Assembly: GCF_022513565.1 (NCBI RefSeq)
Contig: NZ_JAKWBE010000043.1
Coordinates: 1 to 51,413 of the forward strand
Length of the DNA: 51,413 nt
Origin: Streptomyces gilvus
Lineage (GTDB): Bacteria; Actinomycetota; Actinomycetes; Streptomycetales; Streptomycetaceae
Direction of reading: 5' to 3'
Shown: positions 42,149 through 51,321 of the stretch, in pieces
How the letters are laid out: each line of letters begins with the position of its first letter
Position numbering within the stretch: position 1 is the first letter of the stretch
Made by a program: the position numbers and the translations under genes
Notes under the pieces: model-generated
Seen by the model: only the letters and a program-made list of their open reading frames with translations
What the model was told of the DNA's origin: nothing
The model's database searches: none

Positions 42149-43040
42149 GCCGCTCCGAGGCGGCCCAAAGCCTCTCGCCCGCCACGTCGTTGAGCGTCCA
42201 GGGCGCCCGCCACGACGGCCCCGGTGCCCCGCGCCACATCATGAACGACGGCCCGGTGAAGGAGTCTGGCCGTACGTCGGGGGCAGTCGCGGCGTACAGC
42301 ACGGGCAGCGCACCGGCCTCCGCCGACTGGGCGAAGACACGGTTGCCGATCTCCATCGCCCGTCCCATCAGCCGACGCCCCTCCATCCGCGGCGCGGCGC
42401 CCTGGAGGTTGGTCTCCGCGTAGCCCGGATGCGCGGCGGCCGCCACCACGTCCGCCCCCTGCGCCGCGAGCCTTCGGGCCAGTTCGTGGGTGAAGAGCAG
42501 GTTGGCCGTCTTGGACCGGGCGTAGGCGACCCAACGCCGGTACCGGCGCTCGCTGTTGAGGTCGTCGATGTCGATGTTGGCCAGGGCGTGCATCCCGCTG
42601 GAGACCGTCACGACGCGTGCGCCGGGTGTCGCGAGGATCGAGGGCAACAGCAGGCCGGTCAGGGCGAAGTGGCCCAGGTGGTTGGTGCCGAACTGGGTCT
42701 CGAAGCCGTCCGCGGTCGTGCCGTACGGCAGCGCCATTACGCCCGCGTTGTTGACCAGCAGGTCGAGGCGGTCGTACGGGTACGAGGTCGCGAACTCCCG
42801 TACGGAGGACAGGTCCCCGAGGTCGAGGCGGGCCAACTCCGCCTTTGCGCCCGGCACTTCGCTCAGCAGCCGGTCCCGGGCCGCGCCGCCCCGCCGCTCA
42901 CTGCGACAGGCGAGCACCACGCGGGCACCCTTGCGGGCCAGTTCCCGCACGGTGGCGTACCCGATCCCGCTGTTGGCCCCGGTGACCACGGCCACGCGTC
43001 CGCTCTGATCGGGGATGGCCTCAACACTCCAGCCCGGCAT
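42114..43040 (-). CDS. Short-chain dehydrogenase/reductase
   Basis: A 308-residue SDR. The cofactor motif is VVTGANSGIG (about residues 19-28), with LVNNAGVMALPYGTT, a serine in TVSSGMHALANIDIDDLN and the catalytic Tyr-x3-Lys in VAYARSKTANLLF. It resembles the retinol-dehydrogenase/WWOX-like SDR group and acts on unknown carbonyl or alcohol substrates with NADP(H). ATG 43040 follows GGAGGGAG at good spacing. It converges on the MFS gene with a 35-nt overlap. Confidence 0.9.
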   Translation of the reverse strand: MPGWSVEAIPDQSGRVAVVTGANSGIGYATVRELARKGARVVLACRSERRGGAARDRLLSEVPGAKAELARLDLGDLSSVREFATSYPYDRLDLLVNNAGVMALPYGTTADGFETQFGTNHLGHFALTGLLLPSILATPGARVVTVSSGMHALANIDIDDLNSERRYRRWVAYARSKTANLLFTHELARRLAAQGADVVAAAAHPGYAETNLQGAAPRMEGRRLMGRAMEIGNRVFAQSAEAGALPVLYAATAPDVRPDSFTGPSFMMWRGAPGPSWRAPWTLNDVAGERLWAASERLTGVADEALKG

Positions 43041-43151
43041 GGACGCTCCCTCCGCAGACGGGGTGGGATCCACCCTACGAGTGGAGCGCACCCGATGTAA
43101 CGTCGGGCGAGGAGACGGACGAGTCGTTCCCGTGCGTCCTCGGGAACATCG

Positions 43152-43295
43152 GTGAGCAGGAATCCGACCGGCTCCACGATCGTGGTGGCGACGTCCGGAT
43201 CGATCTCCTACATGGCACTGATGAGCCTGGACCCGACCGGCAAGGGCCGCCGCCGCTGGACGATGCGCTGGAAGGCACCTCCCCAAAAGGGATAG
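43152..43295 (+). pseudogene. Possible transposase C-terminal remnant
   Basis: A 47-codon frame contains VVATSGSISYMALMSLDP and GRRRWTMRWK. The Arg-Arg-Trp-Thr-x-Arg-Trp-Lys pattern recalls the end of some streptomycete transposases, but the rest of the domain and both terminal repeats are absent. The remainder of 43041-43489 has no coding signal apart from the ppdK terminator. Confidence 0.25.
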
Positions 43296-43323
43296 CCGGG
43301 GACGTGATTCATTTCGCATAGAA

Positions 43324-43356
43324 GAGGGCGGCACCCCCGCACAGGATGCCGCCCTC
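43324..43356 (-). terminator. Hairpin downstream of ppdK
   Basis: GAGGGCGGCA (43324-43333) pairs perfectly with TGCCGCCCTC (43347-43356) over a 13-nt loop, 133 nt past the ppdK stop on the minus strand. Confidence 0.5.
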
Positions 43357-43489
43357 CTGGAGAGCCGGAGCCGCCGTCCATCGGTGTTGAGGGTCGGGGA
43401 CGGGCGGCGGTTCCGGGGTTTCGGTGGCCGGGGGTCCGGCCGGGGCCGTACGGGCTACCCGGGCCTACGGGCGACCGGGGTCGTACCGG

Positions 43490-46210
43490 CTAGCGGTGGT
43501 CGCTGCCCGTCGACTCCGTCGCCGCGCGGCCCGCCTCCAGGCGGGCCACCGGGATGCGGAACGGGGAGCAGGAGACGTAGTCCAGGCCCACCTCGTGGAA
43601 GAAGTGGACGGACTCCGGGTCGCCGCCGTGCTCGCCGCAGACGCCGAGCTTGAGGTCGGGGCGGGTCTCGCGGCCCGCCGTCGCCGCCGCCTTCACCAGG
43701 GAGCCGACGCCGTCCTTGTCGATCGTCTCGAACGGGGAGACGCCGAAGATGCCCTTCTCCAGGTAGGCCGTGAAGAAGCTCGCCTCCACGTCGTCCCGGC
43801 TGAAGCCCCACACCGTCTGGGTCAGGTCGTTCGTGCCGAAGCTGAAGAACTCCGCCGCCTCCGCGATCTGCCCGGCGGTCAGCGCGGCGCGCGGGAGCTC
43901 GATCATCGTGCCGATGGCGAGCTTGAGCTGCGTGCCCGTCGCCGCCTCGACCTCCGCGATGACCTGGTCGGCCTCCTCGCGGACGATCTCCAGCTCCTGG
44001 ACGGTGCCGACGAGCGGGATCATGATCTCGGCGCGCGGGTCGCCCTTGGCGTTCTTGCGCTCGGCGGCGGCCTCGGCGATCGCGCGGACCTGCATGGTGA
44101 ACAGGCCGGGGATGACCAGGCCGAGGCGTACGCCGCGCAAGCCCAGCATCGGGTTCTGCTCGTGCAGGCGGTGGACCGCCTGGAGCAGCCGGAGGTCGTT
44201 CTCGTGGGACTCCTGACGGGACTCCGCCAGCGCCACCCGCACCGACAGTTCGGTGATGTCCGGCAGGAACTCGTGCAGCGGCGGGTCGAGGAGACGGACC
44301 GTCACCGGCAGGCCGTCCATCGCCGAGAACAGCTCGACGAAGTCCTTCTTCTGCAGCGGCAGCAGCTCCGCCAGCGCCGCCTCGCGCTCGTCCTGGGTGT
44401 CGGCGAGGATCAGCTTCTCGACCATCTCGCGGCGCTCGCCCAGGAACATGTGCTCGGTACGGCACAGCCCGATGCCCTGCGCGCCGAAGCGACGGGCGCG
44501 CAGCGCGTCCTCGGCGTTGTCCGCGTTGGCCCGCACCCGCAGCCGGCGCTTGCGGTCGGCGAAGGCCATGATCCGGTGCACGGCCTCGACCAGCTCGTCG
44601 GCGTCGTGGGCGCCGGCGTGCATCCGGCCCTCGAAGTACTCCACGACCGGTGAGGGGACGACCGGGACCTCGCCCAGGTAGACCTTGCCGCTGGAGCCGT
44701 CGATGGAGATGACGTCGCCCTCCTCGACGATCCGCCCGCCCGGGACGGTCATCCGGCGCCGCTTGGTGTCGACCTCGAGCTCCTCCGCGCCGCACACACA
44801 GGTCTTGCCCATGCCGCGCGCGACGACGGCCGCGTGGGAGGTCTTGCCGCCGCGGGAGGTGAGGATGCCCTCGGCCGCGATCATGCCGTCGAGGTCGTCG
44901 GGGTTGGTCTCCCGGCGCACCAGGATGACCTTCTCGCCCGAACGCGACCACTTCACGGCGGTGTACGAGTCGAAGACCGCCTTGCCGACCGCCGCGCCCG
45001 GCGAGGCCGCGATGCCCCGGCCGACCATCTCGGTCTTGGCGTGCTCGTCGAACCGCGGGAACATCAGCTGCGCGAGCTGGGCGCCCGTCACCCGCTGCAG
45101 CGCCTCGGTCTCGTCGATCAGGCCCTGGTCGACCAGCTGGGTCGCGATCCGGAAGGCGGCGCCCGCCGTGCGCTTGCCGACGCGGGTCTGGAGCATCCAC
45201 AGCTGTCCGCGCTCGATGGTGAACTCGATGTCGCAGAGATCCTTGTAGTGGTTCTCCAGGGTCTCCATGATCTGCATGAGCTGGTCGTACGACTTCTTGT
45301 CGATCTGCTCCAGCTCCGCGAGCGGCACGGTGTTGCGGATGCCCGCGACCACGTCCTCGCCCTGTGCGTTCTGCAGGTAGTCGCCGTAGACGCCCTGGTG
45401 GCCGGAGGCGGGGTCGCGGGTGAAGGCGACGCCCGTGCCGGAGTCGGGGCCCAGGTTGCCGAAGACCATCGAGCAGACGTTGACGGCGGTGCCGAGGTCG
45501 TGCGGGATGCGCTCCTGACGGCGGTAGAGCTTGGCGCGGTCGGTGTTCCAGGAGTCGAAGACCGCGTGGATGGCGAGGTCCATCTGCTCGCGCGGGTCCT
45601 GCGGGAAGTCCCGGCCGGCCTCCTTCTTGACGATCTTCTTGAAGGTGGCGACCAGCTTCTTCAGGTCCGCGGCCTCCAGCTCGGTGTCGACGGTGACCTT
45701 CTTGGCCTCCTTGGCCTTCTCGAGAGCTTCCTCGAAGAGGTCGCCGTCGACGCCGAGGACGGTCTTGCCGAACATCTGGATGAGGCGGCGGTAGGAGTCC
45801 CAGGCGAAGCGCTCGTCGCCGGCCTGGTCGGCGAGGCCCTTCACGGACTTGTCGGAGAGCCCGATGTTCAGGACGGTGTCCATCATGCCGGGCATGGAGA
45901 ACTTCGCGCCGGAGCGGACGGAGACCAGCAGCGGGTTGTCCGGCTGGCCGAGCTTCTTGCCCATCCGGGACTCCAGCGCGTCGAGGTGCGCACTCACCTC
46001 GTCACGCAGTGCCGCGGGCTCCTCGCCGCTGTCGAGGTAGACCTTGCAGGCTTCCGTCGTGATGGTGAAGCCCGGGGGAACGGGGAGTCCCAGGTTGGTC
46101 ATCTCGGCGAGGTTCGCGCCCTTGCCACCCAGGAGGTCCTTGAGGTCTTTGTTTCCCTCGGTGAAGTCGTAAACGAACTTCGCTACGTGGGGTTCTTTGT
46201 TTTCCGACAC
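43490..46210 (-). CDS. ppdK: Pyruvate, phosphate dikinase
   Basis: A 906-residue enzyme interconverting pyruvate, ATP and phosphate with PEP, AMP and diphosphate. The N-terminal ATP-grasp region starts FVYDFTEGNKDLKDLLGGKG and has GFTITTEACK and SVRSGAKFSMPGMMDTVLN. The central swivelling domain carries the phosphorylated His in LTSRGGKTSHAAVVARGMG (about residues 445-460). The C-terminal PEP/pyruvate barrel includes RTEHMFL, EIMIPLV, GTMIELPRAALTA and CGEHGGDPESV. All key stretches are present and the length is normal. GTG 46210 follows GAGGAG. The 384 bp upstream hold a nested palindrome, not a gene. Confidence 0.95.
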   Translation of the reverse strand: MSENKEPHVAKFVYDFTEGNKDLKDLLGGKGANLAEMTNLGLPVPPGFTITTEACKVYLDSGEEPAALRDEVSAHLDALESRMGKKLGQPDNPLLVSVRSGAKFSMPGMMDTVLNIGLSDKSVKGLADQAGDERFAWDSYRRLIQMFGKTVLGVDGDLFEEALEKAKEAKKVTVDTELEAADLKKLVATFKKIVKKEAGRDFPQDPREQMDLAIHAVFDSWNTDRAKLYRRQERIPHDLGTAVNVCSMVFGNLGPDSGTGVAFTRDPASGHQGVYGDYLQNAQGEDVVAGIRNTVPLAELEQIDKKSYDQLMQIMETLENHYKDLCDIEFTIERGQLWMLQTRVGKRTAGAAFRIATQLVDQGLIDETEALQRVTGAQLAQLMFPRFDEHAKTEMVGRGIAASPGAAVGKAVFDSYTAVKWSRSGEKVILVRRETNPDDLDGMIAAEGILTSRGGKTSHAAVVARGMGKTCVCGAEELEVDTKRRRMTVPGGRIVEEGDVISIDGSSGKVYLGEVPVVPSPVVEYFEGRMHAGAHDADELVEAVHRIMAFADRKRRLRVRANADNAEDALRARRFGAQGIGLCRTEHMFLGERREMVEKLILADTQDEREAALAELLPLQKKDFVELFSAMDGLPVTVRLLDPPLHEFLPDITELSVRVALAESRQESHENDLRLLQAVHRLHEQNPMLGLRGVRLGLVIPGLFTMQVRAIAEAAAERKNAKGDPRAEIMIPLVGTVQELEIVREEADQVIAEVEAATGTQLKLAIGTMIELPRAALTAGQIAEAAEFFSFGTNDLTQTVWGFSRDDVEASFFTAYLEKGIFGVSPFETIDKDGVGSLVKAAATAGRETRPDLKLGVCGEHGGDPESVHFFHEVGLDYVSCSPFRIPVARLEAGRAATESTGSDHR

Positions 46211-46412
46211 GGGTCTCGACTCCTCGAGGACGCGGTGGCTGCCCTGACGGCGAGGAACATACCCAGATCAAAGGTGTCTGGATACGTCTACTCGCGTGTC
46301 ATGCGCTCGTAACCATCCCTCCGCCAGCGGATCGAAAGTCAAGGGAGGGCAAGCAATCAAGCGCTTATGTTTTCACTTCCTGAAGACACCAGTGCCCACA
46401 GGTGCGGTTTTA

Positions 46413-46528
46413 CGCTCAGATGAGCGGTCGACCATGACACCTGATTTCGATCGATGAACGATCAAGGGGTGGCACCCAGTGCCACCCCTTGAGGAAGTGC
46501 AGCCGCTCAAGATCCGCTCATCTGAGCG
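46413..46528. repeat. 15-bp inverted repeat pair flanking a hairpin upstream of ppdK
   Basis: CGCTCAGATGAGCGG (46413-46427) and CCGCTCATCTGAGCG (46514-46528) are exact reverse complements. Each is itself a palindrome (GCTCA-N2-TGAGC). The 12-bp-stem hairpin at 46464-46490 lies between them, giving a nested palindrome about 200-320 bp upstream of the ppdK start. Confidence 0.8.
46464..46490 (-). terminator. Perfect 12-bp hairpin between the ROK gene and ppdK
   Basis: AAGGGGTGGCAC (46464-46475) pairs with GTGCCACCCCTT (46479-46490) over a 3-nt loop. It lies about 105 nt beyond the ROK gene stop on the minus strand and would keep ROK transcripts out of ppdK. Confidence 0.7.
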
Positions 46529-46594
46529 CAACCCTTATCAAGGGTGGCGAGAATCACGCTCCCACAGAGGACCGGATTTCACCATGCGGACGCT

Positions 46595-47791
46595 TTACAC
46601 GCCCATCGCGAGCAGCCGTTCCTCGACCCGCTCCGGCGCGTAGAGATGCTCCACGACCAGCGCCCCGGCTCCCACCAGCCCCGCCCGCTCACCGAGCCGT
46701 GAGGTGACCACGTCCAGGTGGGCCGTGGAGCGGGGCAGTGCCCGCTGGTACAGCAGCTCCCGCACCCCGGTCAGGAAGGCGGTTCCGGCCAGATCCCCGG
46801 CGATCATCAGCACCCCGGGATTGAGCAGCGTCACGACGGTCGCCAGCACGTCCCCCACGAGCCGCCCGGCCTCCCGAGCCAGCCGGGCCGCCTCCGGGTG
46901 CCCGGCCGACAGCAGATCCCGTACGTCCGAGCCGGAGGTGGCCGCGACCCCCGCCTCCGCCAGCCGCCCGGCCACGGCGCCGCCACTGGCGACGGCGGCG
47001 AGACAGCCGTACGACCCGCACCGGCACAGCGCGTCGGCGCCCACCCGTATGTGCCCGATGTCCCCGGCGCCCCCGTCGATCCCCCGGTAGACCGAGCCGT
47101 CGACCACGACGCCCGCGCCGATGCCGGTGGAGACCTTGACCAGCACGAAGGCCGAGCAGCCGGGGTGTCCCGTGCGCTGTTCGCCGTACGCCATGAGATT
47201 CGCGTCGTTGTCCACCAGGACCGGCACCGGACCGGCGCCCGTCTGCTCGGTGAAGGCCCGGGCCAGGCGGCCCCTTATGTCGTAGCCGTCCCAGCCGGGC
47301 ATGATCGGCGGCTGGACGACCCGCCCGGTCTCGCTGTCGACCGGCCCCGGCACCGCGAGCCCGATCCCGCACACGGCCCGCGCCGGCCGCCCGGCCTTCT
47401 CCAGCAGCTGTCCGAACCACTGCCCGAGCGCCCCGAGGACGACGTCCGGCCCGTCCTCCACGACGAGGGTGTCCGCGTGCTCGGCGAGTATCTCGCCGGT
47501 CAGGGTCAGGACGGCGGCGCGCGCGTGCCGGGTGTCGAGGTCGGCGGCGAGGACGACGGCGTGCTCGTCGTCGAACTCCAGGGTGATGGAGGGGCGGCCG
47601 CCCTGGGGCGAGTCGACGGGACCGCCGGCGCCCTCGCGCAGCCAGCCCGCGCGGAAGAGGCGGTCGAGGCGCTGACCGACGGTGGCCCGGGACAGACCGG
47701 TGACCTGCTGGAGGGCTCCGCGTGTGGTCGCGCGTCCGCTTCGTACCAGTTCGAGCAGATCTCCGGAGCTGGCCTGGCCGCGTCCCGTCAT
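46595..47791 (-). CDS. ROK-family transcriptional repressor
   Basis: A 398-residue regulator. The N-terminal winged helix-turn-helix (about residues 8-65) shows TTRGALQQVTGLSRATVGQRLDRL. The ROK sugar-kinase-like domain has GLAVPGPVDSETG, LVDNDANLMAYGE, VSTGIGAGVVVDGSVYRG and the zinc motif DIGHIRVG with CRCGSYGCLAAV. Members repress sugar-use genes and are released by a sugar or sugar phosphate. It is divergent from the two glycoside-hydrolase genes (120-bp gap), which are its likely targets. ATG 47791 follows AAGGGGG; GTG 47797 is an alternative. The AT-rich 47820-47870 stretch is where an operator would sit. Confidence 0.9.
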   Translation of the reverse strand: MTGRGQASSGDLLELVRSGRATTRGALQQVTGLSRATVGQRLDRLFRAGWLREGAGGPVDSPQGGRPSITLEFDDEHAVVLAADLDTRHARAAVLTLTGEILAEHADTLVVEDGPDVVLGALGQWFGQLLEKAGRPARAVCGIGLAVPGPVDSETGRVVQPPIMPGWDGYDIRGRLARAFTEQTGAGPVPVLVDNDANLMAYGEQRTGHPGCSAFVLVKVSTGIGAGVVVDGSVYRGIDGGAGDIGHIRVGADALCRCGSYGCLAAVASGGAVAGRLAEAGVAATSGSDVRDLLSAGHPEAARLAREAGRLVGDVLATVVTLLNPGVLMIAGDLAGTAFLTGVRELLYQRALPRSTAHLDVVTSRLGERAGLVGAGALVVEHLYAPERVEERLLAMGV

Positions 47792-47835
47792 GCGCACCCC
47801 CTTGTGCTTCTCAAGCGTGCATTACATAGTGAGTT

Positions 47836-47865
47836 TTGCGTGTTAAATAGACGTAACTCTACGGT
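47836..47865 (+). promoter_or_regulatory. Candidate promoter for the glycoside-hydrolase operon
   Basis: TTGCGT (47836-47841), an 18-bp spacer and TACGGT (47860-47865) in an AT-rich stretch 46 bp before the GTG at 47912. The match to the housekeeping consensus is moderate; a ROK operator may overlap it. Confidence 0.3.
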
Positions 47866-47911
47866 AGCCCAGACCGAACCGGTCGGCCGTACGTCTTTCG
47901 GGGAGCCCCGA

Positions 47912-49387
47912 GTGGATCGCACTGCCCAACTCACCAGCCGCGGCGAACAGCACCCCGTTGCATACGATCCGCCGCCCGTCCCGGGTCCCCTGCACGCCAG
48001 GGCCGCCCGGGTGCTGGAGGAGAACTGGACGGGCGCCTCCACCGTCCCCTCGCGCAGCCTGTATCCGCACCAGTGGTCCTGGGACTCGGCGTTCATCGCG
48101 ATCGGCCTGCGCCACCTGTCGCCGTTACGGGCGCAGACGGAGCTGGAGACGCTGCTGGCCGCGCAGTGGGCGGACGGACGCATCCCGCACATCGTCTTCA
48201 ACCCCTCCGTCCCGCTCGACGCCTACTTCCCGAGCCCCGACTTCTGGCGCTCCTCGACCGCGGGGCGCGCTGCGGGCGCCCCGCGCACCGTACAGACCTC
48301 CGGCATCGTGCAGCCACCGGTGCACGCGCTGGCGGCCTGGCTGGTGCACCGCGCCGACCCGGGCCTGTCCCGCGCCCGCGGCTTCCTCACCCGGGTCCAC
48401 CCGCGCCTGGCCGCCTGGCACCGCTACCTCCTGCACCGCCGTGACCTGGGCGGGGGTGGCCTCGCCTCGGTCGTCCACCCCTGGGAACAGGGTATGGACA
48501 ACAGCCCCTGCTGGGACGCCCCGCTCGCCCGGATCACCCCCGCCCCGTCCCGCTCCTTCCGCCGCGCCGACCTCACCCACGGCGCCCCCGAGGACCGCCC
48601 GACGGACCTGGACTACGGCCGCTACGTCCGCCTGGCGACGGACTACCGGGACGCCGGGTACGAGGACGGACCGGGCAGCGGCTTCGCCGTGGAGGACCCG
48701 GCGTTCAACGCCCTGCTCATCGCCTCCGAGCACGCGTTGGCCCGGATCGCCGCGGAGCTGGGAGCGCCGGGCACGGCACGGCACGCCCGCGCGGAGCGGC
48801 TGACGGCGGCCCTGGTGGACCGCCTGTGGGACGCGCCGAGCGGCATGTTCCTCTGCCGGGACCTGCGCGGCGACGGCCACAGCGCCCCCGCCCCGCACCA
48901 CCGCCCGCCCACCGGCACCCTGATCCCCGAGCGCGGCGTCTCCGGACTGATCCCGCTCCTCCTCCCCGGCCTCCCCCGCGACCTCGTGCGGACGCTCGTC
49001 ACCACCCTCCACGGCCCGCACTTCGGGCTCGGTGACACGACCCGGCTGCCCCCGTCCTACGACCTCCTCGGCGAGGCCTTCGACCCGCACCGGTACTGGC
49101 GGGGCCCGGCCTGGTTCAACACGAGCTGGCTGCTGGAACGCGGGCTGCGCACCCACGGCGAGCAGGAGCGCGCCGACGCCCTGCGGGAGTCCGTCCTGGA
49201 CCTGGCCGACGCCTCCGGATTCGCGGAGTACGTCGACCCGCACACCGGCGAGGCCTGCGGAGCACTCGGCTTCGGCTGGACCGCCGCCCTCGCGCTGGAT
49301 CTGCTCCATTCGCGCCCCGGACACGGCGTGTCCCCCACGGGCGTCGGCACGTTCGAGACGAGTGACAAGGGAGGGGACCGGGCATGA
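47912..49387 (+). CDS. Glycoside hydrolase, GH63/MGH1-like (alpha/alpha barrel)
   Basis: A 491-residue (alpha/alpha)6-barrel enzyme. SLYPHQWSWDSAFIAIGL near residue 50 and GRIPHIVFNPSV mark the active-site start. VVHPWEQGMDNSPCWDAPL (about residue 190) contains an acidic residue expected for catalysis, and RGPAWFNTSWLLERGL with ASGFAEYVDPHTGEACG forms the end. The pattern fits trehalase/GH63-like hydrolases such as mannosylglycerate hydrolase; the true sugar is unknown. GTG 47912 follows GGGGAG. Its stop overlaps the next gene's start (ATGA). It is divergent from the ROK repressor. Confidence 0.82.
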   Translation: MDRTAQLTSRGEQHPVAYDPPPVPGPLHARAARVLEENWTGASTVPSRSLYPHQWSWDSAFIAIGLRHLSPLRAQTELETLLAAQWADGRIPHIVFNPSVPLDAYFPSPDFWRSSTAGRAAGAPRTVQTSGIVQPPVHALAAWLVHRADPGLSRARGFLTRVHPRLAAWHRYLLHRRDLGGGGLASVVHPWEQGMDNSPCWDAPLARITPAPSRSFRRADLTHGAPEDRPTDLDYGRYVRLATDYRDAGYEDGPGSGFAVEDPAFNALLIASEHALARIAAELGAPGTARHARAERLTAALVDRLWDAPSGMFLCRDLRGDGHSAPAPHHRPPTGTLIPERGVSGLIPLLLPGLPRDLVRTLVTTLHGPHFGLGDTTRLPPSYDLLGEAFDPHRYWRGPAWFNTSWLLERGLRTHGEQERADALRESVLDLADASGFAEYVDPHTGEACGALGFGWTAALALDLLHSRPGHGVSPTGVGTFETSDKGGDRA

Positions 49388-51321
49388 CGGACCGGCATCA
49401 TCTGCTCGTGCGCGGCGGGACGTTCGCGGCCGTGGACGACGGCGGGGACATCAACGGGGTACGGGGAACCGGCTCACCGGCCGGACTGTTCGTGCGCGAC
49501 GCCCGTCACCTGAGCCGTTGGCAACTGACGGTCGACGGCGCGGTACCGGAGTCGCTCACGCCGGTCGCGGACGGGGACACGGCCCGCTGTGTCCTCGTCC
49601 CGCGCGGCGGACGGCAGGAGCCGCCCGCGTACACGATCTTCCGCGAACAGGCGGTGGGGGACGGCTCGTTCGTCGAGTCCCTCCGCATCACCAGCAACCG
49701 CCCGACCCCCACCACGGTCCGCCTCGCCGTCACTGCGGACGCGGACTTCACGGACCAGTTCGAGCTGCGCTCCGACCACCGCACCTACGCCAAGATCGGC
49801 GCCACCCGCTCCCGCCAGGTCCTCGACGACGGCGTGGAGTTCGGCTACCAGCGCGGTGAGTGGCGGTCCTGTACGACGGTGACGGCCGAGCCCGCCCCGG
49901 ACGGCGTCGAGGAGACCGGCACCGGCGCCCGTCGCCTCGTGTGGACCCTCGACCTGGACCCGCACGGCACGGCGGAGCTGACGCTGCGGGTGATGGCCCG
50001 CCCGCACGGCGACCGGCGGGCCCGGCGCGTACCGGCGTCCCCAGCCGCACTGAACGAACAACTCCTCGCTCTCGAAGGCGAGTTCGTGGAGGGCGTGCCC
50101 TTCCCCACGGGCTGGCCGGAGCTGGCGGCGGCCTGCGCACGGGGCCTCGCCGACCTCGCCGCCCTCCAGGTCCCGGCGAGCGGCCCGGACGGCGAGGACC
50201 TGCGGGTGCCCGCCGCCGGAGCCCCCTGGTTCCTGACCCTGCTCGGCCGGGACGCCCTGCTGACCTCGCTGTTCGCCCTCCCCTACCGCCCGCAGCTCGC
50301 CGCCGCCACCCTGCCCGCGCTCGCGGCCACCCAGGCGACGGAGACCGGCGCGGACTCGGTGGCGCAGCCGGGCAAGATCGTGCACGAGGTCCGCCACGGC
50401 GAGCTGGCCCACTTCCGCCAGGTCCCCTACGGCCGCTACTACGGCTCGGTGGACGCGACGCCCCTCTTCCTCGTCCTCCTCGGCGCCTACGTCGAGCACA
50501 CCGGCGACGCGGACCTCGCGCGCCGACTGGAGCCCAACGCCCGCGCGGCGATCGGCTGGATGCTGGACCACGGCGGGCTGACCTCGCGCGGCTACCTCGT
50601 CTACCGCGCCGACCAGGGCGGACTCGCCAACCAGAACTGGAAGGACTCCCCCGGCGCGATCTGCTCCGCCGACGGCACCCGGGCGAGCGGACCGGTGATG
50701 GCGGCCGGGGCACAGGGCTACGCCTACGACGCCCTGCGCCGCACGGCGTCGGTCGCCCGCACCGTCTGGGGCGACGAGACGTACGCGGCGCTGCTGGAAC
50801 AGGCGGCGGCCGATCTGCGGGACCGCTTCCAGCGGGACTTCTGGATGCCGGACGCATCCTTCCCGGCGCTCGCGCTGGACGGCCGGGGCCGCCAGGTCGA
50901 CGCGCTCGCCTCGGACGCCGGGCACCTGCTGTGGTCGGGCCTGCTGGACAAGGAGTACGGCGAGGTGGTGGGCCGGCGGCTGCTGGAACCGGACTTCTTC
51001 TCCGGCTGGGGCGTGCGCACGCTGGCCGCGGGACAGCCGGCGTACCACCCGCTGTCGTACCACCGCGGCTCGGTCTGGCCGCACGACAACGCGCTGATCA
51101 CCCTGGGCCTGGCCCGCTACGGCCTGCACGACGAGGCCCGCACGGTCGCCCACGCCCTGGTCGACGCGGCGACGGCCGCCGGGCACCGCCTGCCGGAGGT
51201 CATCGCCGGGTACGGCCGGGACTCCCACGCGGAGCCCGTCCCCTACCCACACGCGTGCGTGCGGGAGTCCCGCTCGGCGGCGGCACCGCTCGCTCTGCTG
51301 ACGGCGGTGGGAGGCGCGTAG
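49384..51321 (+). CDS. Glycogen-debranching-type amylo-alpha-1,6-glucosidase
   Basis: A 645-residue protein. The N-terminal beta-rich domain (about residues 1-215, LFVRDARHLSRWQLTVDG) is the GDE_N type found in bacterial debranching-enzyme relatives. The (alpha/alpha)6 barrel follows with APWFLTLLGRDALLTSLFALP, YGRYYGSVDATPLFLVLLGAY, NQNWKDSPGAICSADG and HPLSYHRGSVWPHDNALITLG, which include the likely catalytic acids. It would trim alpha-linked glucose side chains or related glycosides. ATG 49384 overlaps the upstream stop by four bases, so the pair forms one operon under the divergent ROK regulator. No signal peptide is seen; both enzymes appear cytoplasmic. Confidence 0.88.
   Translation: MTDRHHLLVRGGTFAAVDDGGDINGVRGTGSPAGLFVRDARHLSRWQLTVDGAVPESLTPVADGDTARCVLVPRGGRQEPPAYTIFREQAVGDGSFVESLRITSNRPTPTTVRLAVTADADFTDQFELRSDHRTYAKIGATRSRQVLDDGVEFGYQRGEWRSCTTVTAEPAPDGVEETGTGARRLVWTLDLDPHGTAELTLRVMARPHGDRRARRVPASPAALNEQLLALEGEFVEGVPFPTGWPELAAACARGLADLAALQVPASGPDGEDLRVPAAGAPWFLTLLGRDALLTSLFALPYRPQLAAATLPALAATQATETGADSVAQPGKIVHEVRHGELAHFRQVPYGRYYGSVDATPLFLVLLGAYVEHTGDADLARRLEPNARAAIGWMLDHGGLTSRGYLVYRADQGGLANQNWKDSPGAICSADGTRASGPVMAAGAQGYAYDALRRTASVARTVWGDETYAALLEQAAADLRDRFQRDFWMPDASFPALALDGRGRQVDALASDAGHLLWSGLLDKEYGEVVGRRLLEPDFFSGWGVRTLAAGQPAYHPLSYHRGSVWPHDNALITLGLARYGLHDEARTVAHALVDAATAAGHRLPEVIAGYGRDSHAEPVPYPHACVRESRSAAAPLALLTAVGGA

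Noticed and set aside
43075..43278. Ser/Arg-rich minus frame upstream of the SDR gene
   Set aside because: Low-complexity composition and overlap with the putative transposase remnant; no supporting signal.
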